DNA of 64,000 nucleotides from Ralstonia sp. 25mfcol4.1 (GTDB lineage: Bacteria > Pseudomonadota > Gammaproteobacteria > Burkholderiales > Burkholderiaceae): the NCBI RefSeq assembly GCF_900104095.1, contig NZ_FNJO01000004.1, forward strand, positions 124,001 to 188,000, written 5' to 3'. A model generated the notes under the pieces. It was not told the DNA's origin and searched no databases. It saw only the letters and a program-made list of their open reading frames with translations. Both the position numbers and the translations under genes were made by a program. Each line of letters begins with the position of its first letter. Positions within the stretch are counted from its first letter, which is position 1. Below are positions 18,398-27,681 of this stretch, piece after piece.

Positions 18398-19648
18398 ATG
18401 TCGTTGCTACTGACTCCGCCCCCTGCCGATGGCCGGGTGGGCCCGGCCGCCGCGCCCACCGCCACGCCCCATGTCGTCGCCAACGATGCCGAGGCGATTG
18501 CGATCGCGCACCGACTGGCCGCGCAGTTCGCGCCCGGCGCCGCCAGACGAGACCGCGAGCGCCTGTTGCCGTGGGACGAACTGGAAGCCTTCGGCGCCAG
18601 CGGCCTGTGGGGCATCACCGTGCCCCGCGAGCACGGTGGCGCGGGGGTTTCCAGTGTGACGCTGGCGGAGGTCATCGCCATCATCGCCGCGGCGGACGGA
18701 TCGCTCGGGCAGATCCCGCAGAACCATTTCTACGCGCTGGAGGTATTGCGCGTGGGCGGCACGCCCGCCCAGCAGGCCTTCTTTTACCAGCGCGCGCTGG
18801 CTGGCGACCGCTTCGGCAATGCACTGGCCGAGATCGGCCACAAGGACTTCAGGCGACGCACCCGGCTGACGCGCGATGGTGACGGGTTCCGGGTGGACGG
18901 GCAGAAGTTCTACTGCACCGGCGCACTGTATGCGCACTGGATTCCGACGCTGGTGGTGACCCAGGAAAACGGCCGCGACGTGACATGGCTGGCCTTCGTC
19001 CCCCGTACGGCCGAGGGCGTAAGCGTCTCCGACGACTGGGACGGCTTCGGCCAGCGCGTGACCGGCAGCGGCTCGGTTTCCTTCGACAACGTACGGATCG
19101 ACGGCGACTGGGTGGTGCCCTTCCTCGCATCGTTCGAGCGGCCGACGACGATTGGCCCGTTCGCCCAGCTGCTGCATGCGGCCATCGATCTGGGCATCGG
19201 CCGGGGCGCGTTTGCCGCCACGCTGCCGTATGTGCGCGACCACGCGCGGCCGTGGATCGATGCCGGCGTAGCCAGTGCATCGCAGGACCCGTTGACCATC
19301 CATCATGTTGGCGACGTCCAGGTCAGGCTGCGGGCCGCAGAAGCCCTGGTGCGCCGGGCCGGCCGTGCGACCGATGCCGCCCAGGAGGCACCCGACGAGC
19401 AAAGCGTGGCGCAGGCATCGCTGGCGGTGGCTGCCGCACGCGCATCGACCACCACCGCGTCGCTGCTTGCCGGCACCCGGCTGTTCGAGCTCGGCGGCAC
19501 ATCGGCCACCCTGGACAACCAGGGCCTGGACCGCTTCTGGCGCAATGCCCGTACGCACACGCTGCACGACCCGGTACGCTGGAAGTACCACGCCATCGGC
19601 AACTTCCACCTCAACGACACCTTGCCGCCCCGGCATGGAGCCATCTGA
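18398..19648 (+). CDS. SfnB-family flavin oxidoreductase (second copy)
   Basis: 416 residues, a close relative of the preceding gene: RDRERLLPWDELEAFGASGLWGITVPREHGGAGVS, SLGQIPQNHF, RFGNALAEIGHKD, FYCTGALYAHWIPTLVV and FWRNARTHTLHDPVRWKYH. This copy keeps the family substrate/flavin region GNALAEIGHKD that is altered in the first copy (LGNAGPERRSAG), so it may be the better-preserved enzyme. Predicted to be a flavin-dependent monooxygenase or desulfurisation helper in organosulfur scavenging. The start is 1 bp past the upstream stop, and its stop overlaps the next ATG (TGATG), so the three proteins are translationally coupled. Confidence 0.83.
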   Translation: MSLLLTPPPADGRVGPAAAPTATPHVVANDAEAIAIAHRLAAQFAPGAARRDRERLLPWDELEAFGASGLWGITVPREHGGAGVSSVTLAEVIAIIAAADGSLGQIPQNHFYALEVLRVGGTPAQQAFFYQRALAGDRFGNALAEIGHKDFRRRTRLTRDGDGFRVDGQKFYCTGALYAHWIPTLVVTQENGRDVTWLAFVPRTAEGVSVSDDWDGFGQRVTGSGSVSFDNVRIDGDWVVPFLASFERPTTIGPFAQLLHAAIDLGIGRGAFAATLPYVRDHARPWIDAGVASASQDPLTIHHVGDVQVRLRAAEALVRRAGRATDAAQEAPDEQSVAQASLAVAAARASTTTASLLAGTRLFELGGTSATLDNQGLDRFWRNARTHTLHDPVRWKYHAIGNFHLNDTLPPRHGAI

Positions 19649-21015
19649 TGAACGATGGTTCGCAGCGGCGGCACATCCTGCTCAATGCGTTCGACATGAA
19701 CTGTGTCGGGCATATCAACCACGGCCTGTGGACGCACCCGCGAGACCGGTCGGCCGACTACAACACGCTCGATTACTGGATCGACCAGGCGCGTACGCTG
19801 GAACGGGGCCTGTTCGACGGCCTGTTCATCGCCGATATCGTTGGCGTGTACGACGTTTATCGCAACAACGTCGATGTGACGCTGCAGGAATCGGTGCAGT
19901 TTCCGGTGAACGACCCGCTGCTGATCGTGCCGGCCATGGCCGCCGCCACCCGGCATCTCGGCTTTGGCGTCACGGTGAACCTGACGTACGAGCAGCCGTA
20001 CCTGCTGGCGCGCCGGTTCTCGACGCTGGACCACCTCACGCGCGGCCGCGTGGGATGGAATATCGTGACGGGCTACCTCGACAGCGCCGCGCGCGCGATG
20101 GGCCTGGGCGCGCAGCTTGCCCACGACGAACGCTACGACCGCGCCGACGAATATCTGGAGGTGCTCTACAAGCTCTGGGAAGGTAGCTGGCAGGACGACG
20201 CCGTGCGGCGCGACAAGGCCGCGCGCGTGTTCGCCGATCCGGCCAAGGTACGCAAGGTGAGCCACCACGGCCGGTACTACAAGGTGGACGGCTACCACCT
20301 GTCCGAGCCATCGCCACAGCGCACGCCGGTACTGTTCCAGGCCGGCAGTTCCGGCCGGGGGCAGCGATTCGCGGCGCGCCATGCGGAATGCGTCTTTATC
20401 TCGCCACCCAGCAAGGACGCGGCGCGCAAGACGGTGAGCGCGTTGCGCGAGCAGCTTGTGGCTGCCGGGCGCCATCCGGACGACGTGAAGGTATTCATGG
20501 GCGCGGCCGTGGTCACCGGCCGCACCGAGGCGGAAGCCCGCGAAAAACACGCGGAATACCGCGACTACGCCAGCCGCGAAGCCGGGCTCGCCCACTTTGC
20601 CGCCAGCACCGGCGTGGACTTTGGCCGCTATGGCCTGGACGATCCGGTTGACTACGGCGGCGGCAACGCCATCGAATCGGCAACCCGCACCGCCGCGCAG
20701 CACGGCTGGACGCGCCGCAAGCTGCTGGACCTGTTCGAACTGGGCGGGCGTTATCCGGCCATCGTCGGTGACGCGTCCCAGGTTGCGGACACGCTTGCCG
20801 AATGGGTCGACGAGACCGGCATCGACGGCTTCAACCTAAGCCGCACCGTGACCCCCGAAAGCTACGAGGATTTTGTGGACCTGGTCGTTCCCGCGTTGCA
20901 GGATCGGGGCCGTTACAAGACCGCGTATGCCGACGGTTCGCTACGGCACAAGCTGTTTTCCAGCGGCGACCGGCTGCCCCAACGGCATGCCGCCGCCGCG
21001 TTCCGCCCGTTCTGA
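19648..21015 (+). CDS. Flavin-dependent monooxygenase, NtaA/SnaA/DszA family
   Basis: 455 residues with the luciferase-like (LLM) fold of the NtaA/SnaA/DszA/SoxA branch: LNAFDMNCVGHINHGLW near the start, FDGLFIADIVGVYDVY, PYLLARRFSTLDHLTRGRVGWNIVTGYLDSAARAMG, and FQAGSSGRGQRFAARHAECVF. These enzymes use FMNH2 from a separate reductase plus O2 to cleave C-S or C-N bonds, for example in dibenzothiophene sulfone or nitrilotriacetate. Its place after two SfnB-like genes and before a MetQ-like binding protein points to an organosulfur substrate. No flavin reductase gene is adjacent, so the reductant must come from elsewhere in the genome. Confidence 0.85.
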   Translation: MNDGSQRRHILLNAFDMNCVGHINHGLWTHPRDRSADYNTLDYWIDQARTLERGLFDGLFIADIVGVYDVYRNNVDVTLQESVQFPVNDPLLIVPAMAAATRHLGFGVTVNLTYEQPYLLARRFSTLDHLTRGRVGWNIVTGYLDSAARAMGLGAQLAHDERYDRADEYLEVLYKLWEGSWQDDAVRRDKAARVFADPAKVRKVSHHGRYYKVDGYHLSEPSPQRTPVLFQAGSSGRGQRFAARHAECVFISPPSKDAARKTVSALREQLVAAGRHPDDVKVFMGAAVVTGRTEAEAREKHAEYRDYASREAGLAHFAASTGVDFGRYGLDDPVDYGGGNAIESATRTAAQHGWTRRKLLDLFELGGRYPAIVGDASQVADTLAEWVDETGIDGFNLSRTVTPESYEDFVDLVVPALQDRGRYKTAYADGSLRHKLFSSGDRLPQRHAAAAFRPF

Positions 21016-21038
21016 AATCACAAGAGAAAAGGAGCCAC

Positions 21039-21851
21039 ATGTTCATCAAGACCGGGGTCAAGCTGGTCGCCGCGTTGCTGGCGTTCGGTATCGTGCACGG
21101 ATCGCAGGCCGCGGACGCCGACCGAAAGGAAATCCGCTTCGGCGCCACGGCGGGCCCTTATGCAGACCAGGTACGCTACGGCATCAAGCCCATTCTGGAA
21201 AAGCGCGGCTACAAGGTGACGATCGTCGAGTTCAGCGACTACGTGCAGCCGAATCTCGCGCTGGCCGACGGCGCCATCGACGCCAACGCCTTCCAGCACG
21301 TGGTGTATCTGAAGAAATTCTCGGCGGATCGCAAGCTGCAACTGTCGCCGCTGATCCAGGTGCCCACGGCGCCGATCGGCATTTACAGCCACAAGCACAA
21401 GACGCTGGGCGAAGTGAAGCCCGGTGCCACCGTATCGCTGCCCAACGATCCGACCAATCTGGCGCGCGCCATCGCCATCCTTCAGCAGATTGGCTGGGTC
21501 ACGCTCAAGCCTGGCACCGATGCCGTGCGGGCAAGCGAGCGCGACATCGATGGCAATCCGCACAGACTCAAGCTGATCCAGCTGGAGGCCGCCCAGTTGC
21601 CGCGCTCGCTGGATGACGTGGACTACGCCTTCGTGAATGGCAACTTCGCGCTCGCGGCCGGGCTCAAGCTGACGTCGTCACTGGCGCTGGAAAAGATTCC
21701 CGACTACTACATGAACCTGGTAGCTGTCAGGACCGAGGACCTGAACAAGCCCTTCGTGTCCGACATTCGCGATGCGTACCGCTCCGCCGATTTCAAGGCC
21801 GTGACGCAGCAGCGTTTTGCGGGATTCGTCGCGCCGGCCTATCAGCAATAG
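21039..21851 (+). CDS. MetQ/NlpA-family periplasmic binding protein (orphan)
   Basis: 270 residues with an export signal (MFIKTGVKLVAALLAFGIVHGSQA, cleavage near residue 25) but no lipobox Cys, unlike classic MetQ lipoproteins. The family features are IRFGATAGPYADQVRYGIKPILEKRGY, EFSDYVQPNLALADGAIDANAFQH, VSLPNDPTNLARAIAILQQIGWVTLKPG and DYAFVNGNFALAAGL. These bind methionine or related sulfur compounds for ABC uptake. AAAAGGAG precedes the start and the gene follows the monooxygenase by 23 bp, so it is the fourth operon gene. No MetN or MetI follows; it must share a permease encoded elsewhere. Confidence 0.87.
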   Translation: MFIKTGVKLVAALLAFGIVHGSQAADADRKEIRFGATAGPYADQVRYGIKPILEKRGYKVTIVEFSDYVQPNLALADGAIDANAFQHVVYLKKFSADRKLQLSPLIQVPTAPIGIYSHKHKTLGEVKPGATVSLPNDPTNLARAIAILQQIGWVTLKPGTDAVRASERDIDGNPHRLKLIQLEAAQLPRSLDDVDYAFVNGNFALAAGLKLTSSLALEKIPDYYMNLVAVRTEDLNKPFVSDIRDAYRSADFKAVTQQRFAGFVAPAYQQ

Positions 21852-21929
21852 AGCAATCGCGCAGTAAGCGCCGTGACTGCAGCGAGCGTGCCCTGGACGC
21901 GGGCCCCATGCCGCTGAGGCGTGTCGCGT

Positions 21930-22916
21930 TCAACTCATGTGCGTGCCGGCGGCCGCACGCAACAGATCGGCGAGTTTCTCGTTCTCGTCGATCCGTGACT
22001 GTTCGAGCGCCACATCGGCGTGGTTGCCCACGCGCCTGGCCCATTGCTGCCGCTCCTGGGCGAATATGATCCGTTCGTGGACGGCGCGAAGCGCCCCCCA
22101 GATTGCGTCGGCGGTCCCCTGGGCGTTCGCGGCGTCGAGCGACAGCGCGGAGAAGGCGTGGCCCGTATGACAGCGGTATCGCAACGGCCGATCGTCCCGC
22201 AATCGCCACAACACGCCGTGACATGTGGGGCAAGTCAGTGCCGAGCGATCCGCAATGGCGTCGAGCTCGCGAGGTTCCGCAACACCGCTGTCCCCGATCC
22301 GCTCCTCCCGATCCAGGTCTTTCAGGTTGCTCATGATTGACTCCTTTTGCCGTGCGGCCCCGTTGACGGCCGCCCGCAGCGCACCGGCGAGGCCATCCTG
22401 CCCGACAATGGCATCGGCACCGGCTGCGGCGATCGCGCTGCGAGGCATCGAGGGTGCCTCGCAATCGTCCGGATCCTGGACGATTCGATAGCCGCCGCGC
22501 GCCTCGATTGCGGCAAGCCCGGCCGCACCGTCGTCGAGTTCGCCGCTCATCACAATGCCGACCACACGCTCCTTGTACTGCGCACTGGCCGACCGGAACA
22601 GCGGATCGGCGGCAGGCCGGCAGAAATTCTCCGGTGCCGTCTCCAGCAGGCACACGGTGTCGCCCCGGACGACCATGTGTCGATCCGGCGGCGCCACGTA
22701 AATTCTGCCGTGTTGAATTGCCTCGCCGTGCTGCGGGTGGTGCGCCGGGAAGCAGCCCCACTTCGACAGCAGTTCCGGCAGGACGCTGCGATGCCGTCCA
22801 ATGTGCAGCACCACAAGCATGACGAGTTCCAGGTCTCTGGCCAGGCCTTCGACGAGCGTCTTGAGGACCGGAAGTGCGCCCCGGGATGCAGCTACAACAA
22901 CAATATCTCTGCGCAT
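21930..22916 (-). CDS. CheB-like methylesterase domain with C-terminal zinc-ribbon tail
   Basis: 328 residues. The N-terminal half is a CheB-type catalytic domain (about 1-190) without a receiver: VVAASRGALPVLKTL carries the serine, VVLHIGRHRSVLP the histidine, and IVMSGELDDGAAGL the aspartate. The usual GASAGG is changed to AASRGA. The C-terminal part has paired metal-binding motifs CPTCHGVLW and RCHTGHAFSALSL (~235-265), then a helical tail ending in ENEKLADLLRAAA. It lies 75 bp downstream of the CheB-CheR-kinase fusion gene. The start at 22916 has AGGAAAAG upstream; an ATG 45 bp earlier lacks support. No chemotaxis genes are near, so a role outside flagellar chemotaxis is likely. Confidence 0.83.
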   Translation of the reverse strand: MRRDIVVVAASRGALPVLKTLVEGLARDLELVMLVVLHIGRHRSVLPELLSKWGCFPAHHPQHGEAIQHGRIYVAPPDRHMVVRGDTVCLLETAPENFCRPAADPLFRSASAQYKERVVGIVMSGELDDGAAGLAAIEARGGYRIVQDPDDCEAPSMPRSAIAAAGADAIVGQDGLAGALRAAVNGAARQKESIMSNLKDLDREERIGDSGVAEPRELDAIADRSALTCPTCHGVLWRLRDDRPLRYRCHTGHAFSALSLDAANAQGTADAIWGALRAVHERIIFAQERQQWARRVGNHADVALEQSRIDENEKLADLLRAAAGTHMS

Positions 22917-22991
22917 GGCTTTTCCTTTTGACAGGAAAAGCAAGTTCCGCACCCGAGGCACCGCAAGGGCGCGGACGGCTTGTGGGCCGCC

Positions 22992-25900
22992 TCAGTCCGG
23001 CCTGACGCTGTCCTGACGGGGCCGAAGATCGCCCAGTGCCTCGAGCAATTCCTGGAAGTCGAGCGGCTTGGCAAGATGCATGTTGTACCCGGCTTCACGG
23101 GCAGCTTTGGCATCCTCTTTGTAATCGCGCCCGGTCAGCGCCACCGACCAGATGTTCGCCCAGCGCACGTCCTCCCGGATCGTACGCATGAGCGCGTAGC
23201 CGTCCATGTCGGGCAGCCCGATATCCGAGACGATCGCGTCGATCGGAACGTCGGCCAGTCTCTCCAGCGTCTCGGCTCCGGACGTTGCCACGCTTACGGT
23301 TGCCCCTTCCAGTTCGAGGAGTTCGGCGAGGGCGGCCGACGTGTCCCGGTCGCCTTCCACCAGGAGAATCCGCAGGCCTGCGATGCTCTGGATGCTGTCC
23401 GCGGCTTCCGGGTCCGAGGCGGTATCAGCAGGCGCGGCCGGCAGCCATACCGTCGTGGTCGTACCGTGGCCGCGGCCTTCGGATTGGGCCGTAACCCTGC
23501 CACCGTGCATCCGGGCGAGCTGCTTCACCAGCGCCAGGCCAATGCCCAGTCCTCCCTTCGCCCTGTCACGACCGCCTTGCCGGTACATGTCGAACACGTA
23601 CGGCAGCAGGGCCGCATCGATGCCCTGGCCGTTGTCGCTCACCTCGATACGCAGCATCCCGCCTTCCTGTGACAGCCGCAGATCGATCTGGCCATTCGCT
23701 TCCGTGAACTTCAGTGCATTGGAAACGAGGTTCCAGAGGATCTGCTCGCAGCGCACACGGTCCACCAGGGCGATGGCCGGACGATCCGGCAGCGCCAGGC
23801 GCATGGTGATGCCGCGGTCGCCGACATCCTGCTCGCAGGCACGGGCAATGTCCGCCAGCATTGCCGACAGGTCGACGCGGGACACGTCCAGGGACAGCTT
23901 GCCCTTCTGCACGCGCGAAAGGTCCAGCAGATCGTCGATGATCTGCGCCTGGCTGCGCACGGCCTGGCGAATGGCCCCGGCCGCTTCGCGCACCGCGGCG
24001 ACATTGCGCACCTCGGGCAGTCGCGGAAGCATTTCCGCCTTCACGCCGATCAGGTTGAGCGGGTGTTTCAGTTCATGCGAAAGCACTGCAATGAACTCGT
24101 CCTTGAGCTGGCTGGCATTGAGCGCCTGCTCGCGCGCCGCCTGCTCCTTGGCCAGCGCATCGCGGCTCGCGTCCTCATGGAGCTTGCGCGTCGTGAGGTC
24201 GCGCACAATCTTGGCGAAGCCGCTGAATGACGTATCCGTGATGGGGGTGACCACGCCGCTGCAGTAGATCCGGCGGCCGTCCTTCGTGCGATACCACCGC
24301 TCGTCGTCAGCACGTCCCTCCTTCATGGCCGTGTCGCGCTCATGGGCGGGCACCGACGTCTGCCGGTCATTGGGCTCGTAGATCGCCTCCACGCTCTTGC
24401 CGATGAGTTCTTCTTCCGTATAGCCGAAAATCCGTTCCGCGCCGGCGTTCCAGCTGACGATCAGCCCTTCGCGGTCCTGGATAATGATTGCGTAGTCCTT
24501 GGTGGACTGCGCAACCAGCCGCAGTCGTTGGGCCCCTGCGCGGGCGGCCTCCTCGGCCTGATGACGATCCGTCACGTCGATCAGCGTGATCACCGCCCCG
24601 TCGATATGGTCGTCCGCCGTGCGATAGGGCAGGAGCCGCATCAGATACCACCGCCCCGCCTCGCTCTGGATCTCCCGCTCGGTCAGCCTCAGCGACTGGA
24701 ACGACTGCCTCACGTCGTCGACCAGGGTCGGGTAGCGCAGCGTGTGCGTGATGTGGAACAGCGACCGGCCAAGATCGGAGTCGATCAGGTTGAAAATGGC
24801 GGTCGCGTTCGGCGTAAACCGCTTGATCCGAATTTCCTTGTCGACAAAGACGGTGGCGATCTCGCTGGAAGCGATGATGTTATGCAGGTCGTCGTTGGCC
24901 TTGGCCGTATCCTCGATCCGCGCCTGCATCTCGGCGTTCGCCGTGGTCAGCTCTTCATTGACCGACTGCAGTTCTTCCTTGCTGCTTTCGAGTTCTTCGC
25001 TGGTCGAACGCAGCTCCTCATTGATCGCCTGCAACTCTTCGTTCGATGCCTTCAGTTCCTCCACCGACGTCTCGTACTGTTCGATGATCGTCGCCAGCTG
25101 CTCCCTGCTGTGCTGCAGTTCCAGTTCGAGCTGCGCCAGGACCGGATCCTGCCCGGAAGCGGCGGCCAGTTCCTCTTCGGTCATGTGGCCGGCCACCTCG
25201 TCGAAGACCACCAGCAGGAAATCGGCATTGGCGACCTTGTCGTGAAACGGCCGCACCGTCATGCTGATCCACGACACGTCGGGGTCGTGATCCCACTTGA
25301 CCTTGCGCGCCTCCACGCTGGTGCCGGTCTGCAACGCCCGGAAGATCGCCGTGCGCAAGTCGAGCCGCAGCTCGGGCAGCACCAGCGTCATGATGTTCGT
25401 GGTCAGTTCGCCGCCAACATGCCTCAGGAACCGGCCCGCATTGTCGGACAGGTGAACGACGTTCGACTCGCGGTCGATGATGACGCTTGGCGGGGAATAC
25501 GTCTCCAGCGCGCGCTGGTGCAGTTCCGTCAGCGAGAAACTGCGCTGGGGCGAACTGTTCGTGGTGCGCAGCGGCATGGCCACGGCCGGCCGGTCCTCCG
25601 CCAGGCTGGTATCGGCGGGCGTCAGCACCGGGAAGCCAATCGGCGGCTTGGCGCGCTGCGATACCGCGCGCGCGCGATAGACCCGCCACTTCTTGTCCAC
25701 CACCGCAAACAGGTCATCCGCAGCGTCTGCGGATTCGGCCGTCCCGAGGAACAGCAGCCCGTTCGGCCGCAGGGCGAAGTGGAAGAGCTCCAGGATCTGC
25801 CGCTGTACCGCGCGTTCCAGATAGATCAGCACGTTTCGACACGAGATCAGGTCCAGGTGCGAGAACGGCGGATCGCGCAGCAGACTGTGCGGCGCGAACA

Positions 25901-27167
25901 GGATGCGCTCGCGCACCGCCTTGCTGATGGAATAGTGCGCGCCTTCCCGGGTGAAATAACGCTGCAGGAGAGCGGGCGGCACATCGTTGGCGATGGACAG
26001 CGGATACGATCCCGTGCGCGCCCGGCCGATGGCCGCCACGTCGATATCGGTGGCAAACACCTGGATGGGCCGGGCCGAGGCCGCCGTCTCGCGCGCCTGG
26101 GCCAGCAGGATCGAAATGGAATACGCTTCCTCGCCCGTGGCGCAGCCGGCCACCCACACCCGCACCTGGTCGTCATCGCCCAGCTTGCCGTCGAACAGCG
26201 TCGGAATCATTTCCCGCTCGAGAAACTCGAGGGCTTCGCTATCCCGGAAGAACTGCGTGACCCCGATCAGCATGTCGCCCAGCAATGCGCTGGCCTCGTC
26301 CGGCGTTGCCCGGAGGAAATCCCGGTACGCCGCCAGGTCGCTCTGGCCATTGAACTGCATGCGCCGCTCGATGCGACGGAGCACCGTGGCGCGCTTGTAG
26401 AAGCGGAAGTCATGCCCCGTGCGCACACGCAGATGCATCAGGATTTCGGACAGCGCACGTTCCCCGTTCGTCCTGGGCGACTGCCCGCGCTCCTGCCCTT
26501 CGTCGTCTTCAAGCACCGCATCCTGCGGCTCGATGCGCTGGACGTTCTCCCACAGCTCCATGAGCCGCTGCGGCATCGCGGCCGCCGGCAGTACGATATC
26601 GACCCAGCCGGCGTGGATGGCGGCGCGCGGCATCTCCGGATGCTCGGCGTCGTCCGGCGACTGGGCCAGCGTCAGGCCGCCGACTTCGCGGATCCGGCCC
26701 ATTCCGATGGTGCCATCGGATCCGGAGCCGGACAGCACGATGCCGATGGCTCGCCGCTCGTGGGCATCGGCGAGGGTGCGGAAGAAATGATCGATCGCGA
26801 AGGGCCGCCCAAAGGTATTCGGCTGTTCCAAGACCCTGAGACAGCCATCGGACATCTCAAGGTGGGTGCCCGGCGCCACCACATAAATGTGATTCTCCTG
26901 AAGCGGTGTCGTGGTACGGACTTCGCTGACCGGCATGGTCGTGGCACGCTGAATCAGGGCCGCGGCCTGGCTTTCGAGGTCCGGCGCCAGGTGAAGCACC
27001 ACGACGAAGGCCATGCCCATCTGTTCCGGGGCATGCTGGAACAGCGTCTGCAGGGCCCTGAGGCCGCCGGCGGAGGCTCCGAGGCCAACGACAGGGAAAT
27101 GCAACGTACTCTTTACCACGCCCGCCGGATTTCCCACCTTCTTCTCCTTGAGTTTTTTCCGCGCCAT
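22992..27167 (-). CDS. CheB-CheR-PAS-histidine kinase-receiver fusion
   Basis: 1391 residues. Order: CheB methylesterase (about 20-205; GLGASAGGLRALQ Ser, VVVLHLAPD His, LSGSGSDGTIGMG Asp), CheR methyltransferase (~235-500; SAM motif VAGCATGEEAYS), PAS-like region (~590-700), the classic coiled coil EELKASNEELQAINEEL... (~735-800), two PAS domains (~815-1050), HisKA with H-box VLSHELKHPLN (~1085), HATPase with DNGQGID and GGLGIGLAL, and a C-terminal receiver with Asp in VSDIGLPDMDG (~1330). It is a cytoplasmic hybrid sensor. Family members combine self-modification enzymes with kinase signalling, often in stress or light response; the input is unknown. GGGAGGA just before the ATG at 27167 fixes the start. 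Confidence 0.9.
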   Translation of the reverse strand: MARKKLKEKKVGNPAGVVKSTLHFPVVGLGASAGGLRALQTLFQHAPEQMGMAFVVVLHLAPDLESQAAALIQRATTMPVSEVRTTTPLQENHIYVVAPGTHLEMSDGCLRVLEQPNTFGRPFAIDHFFRTLADAHERRAIGIVLSGSGSDGTIGMGRIREVGGLTLAQSPDDAEHPEMPRAAIHAGWVDIVLPAAAMPQRLMELWENVQRIEPQDAVLEDDEGQERGQSPRTNGERALSEILMHLRVRTGHDFRFYKRATVLRRIERRMQFNGQSDLAAYRDFLRATPDEASALLGDMLIGVTQFFRDSEALEFLEREMIPTLFDGKLGDDDQVRVWVAGCATGEEAYSISILLAQARETAASARPIQVFATDIDVAAIGRARTGSYPLSIANDVPPALLQRYFTREGAHYSISKAVRERILFAPHSLLRDPPFSHLDLISCRNVLIYLERAVQRQILELFHFALRPNGLLFLGTAESADAADDLFAVVDKKWRVYRARAVSQRAKPPIGFPVLTPADTSLAEDRPAVAMPLRTTNSSPQRSFSLTELHQRALETYSPPSVIIDRESNVVHLSDNAGRFLRHVGGELTTNIMTLVLPELRLDLRTAIFRALQTGTSVEARKVKWDHDPDVSWISMTVRPFHDKVANADFLLVVFDEVAGHMTEEELAAASGQDPVLAQLELELQHSREQLATIIEQYETSVEELKASNEELQAINEELRSTSEELESSKEELQSVNEELTTANAEMQARIEDTAKANDDLHNIIASSEIATVFVDKEIRIKRFTPNATAIFNLIDSDLGRSLFHITHTLRYPTLVDDVRQSFQSLRLTEREIQSEAGRWYLMRLLPYRTADDHIDGAVITLIDVTDRHQAEEAARAGAQRLRLVAQSTKDYAIIIQDREGLIVSWNAGAERIFGYTEEELIGKSVEAIYEPNDRQTSVPAHERDTAMKEGRADDERWYRTKDGRRIYCSGVVTPITDTSFSGFAKIVRDLTTRKLHEDASRDALAKEQAAREQALNASQLKDEFIAVLSHELKHPLNLIGVKAEMLPRLPEVRNVAAVREAAGAIRQAVRSQAQIIDDLLDLSRVQKGKLSLDVSRVDLSAMLADIARACEQDVGDRGITMRLALPDRPAIALVDRVRCEQILWNLVSNALKFTEANGQIDLRLSQEGGMLRIEVSDNGQGIDAALLPYVFDMYRQGGRDRAKGGLGIGLALVKQLARMHGGRVTAQSEGRGHGTTTTVWLPAAPADTASDPEAADSIQSIAGLRILLVEGDRDTSAALAELLELEGATVSVATSGAETLERLADVPIDAIVSDIGLPDMDGYALMRTIREDVRWANIWSVALTGRDYKEDAKAAREAGYNMHLAKPLDFQELLEALGDLRPRQDSVRPD

Positions 27168-27405
27168 GATTCCTCCCACCCAGACTCGTCGCAGCGGCCG
27201 GACGAGGCACCCGAAGGCATAATCCGGGCTCATTGTAGCGCCCAGGGCGAAGGAATATGGCGCCGCACACAAGCAGCCGGCGGCGGGCGCACGGCGGCCC
27301 GCAACGACAAGGGAAGCCCCGGGGGCGAAAGCGCCGGTATCTGGAGATCGTCAGCGCTTGCCGATGCAGGGTAGTCGTCCTACCTTTAGGATTGCAGAGG
27401 CCATC

Positions 27406-27651
27406 ATGCAGCATCGCACATCCATCCTCAAAGAGCTCGCTACCGCTCGTCGACACGTCACCCGCTGCCGGCAACTGGTGCGGCGGCAGATCGAGATTGT
27501 CCGGCTCTGCCAGCACCGCCACCGGGACGAACTGGAATCCGTGAAGCTGCTGCGGGAATTGCGCGAAGCACTCGCCATCGGACGCCACCACATGCATGTG
27601 GTGGAGCAGGAACTGGGGGCGAACGACCGGTTCGGCCGGCTCTGGCGATAG
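27406..27651 (+). CDS. Small basic helical protein of unknown function
   Basis: 81 residues starting MQHRTSILKELATARRHV, almost wholly helical and rich in Arg, His, Leu and Glu, ending in LGANDRFGRLWR. Heptad-like spacing (LATARRHVTRCRQLVRRQIEIVRL) suggests a coiled coil or a helical hairpin. GCAGAGG lies five to ten bases before the ATG at 27406; an upstream in-frame ATG at 27358 lacks one. It is divergent from the CheB-CheR-kinase fusion and 30 bp before the convergent receptor gene. No family recognised. Confidence 0.55.
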   Translation: MQHRTSILKELATARRHVTRCRQLVRRQIEIVRLCQHRHRDELESVKLLRELREALAIGRHHMHVVEQELGANDRFGRLWR

Positions 27652-27681
27652 CCGCCGCCTGCCGAACCAGGACACCCGCGG

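Noticed and set aside
22980..27374. Long plus-strand open frames opposite the CheB-CheR-kinase fusion
   Set aside because: The minus-strand protein has complete catalytic motifs in order. The opposite frames have no recognisable fold.
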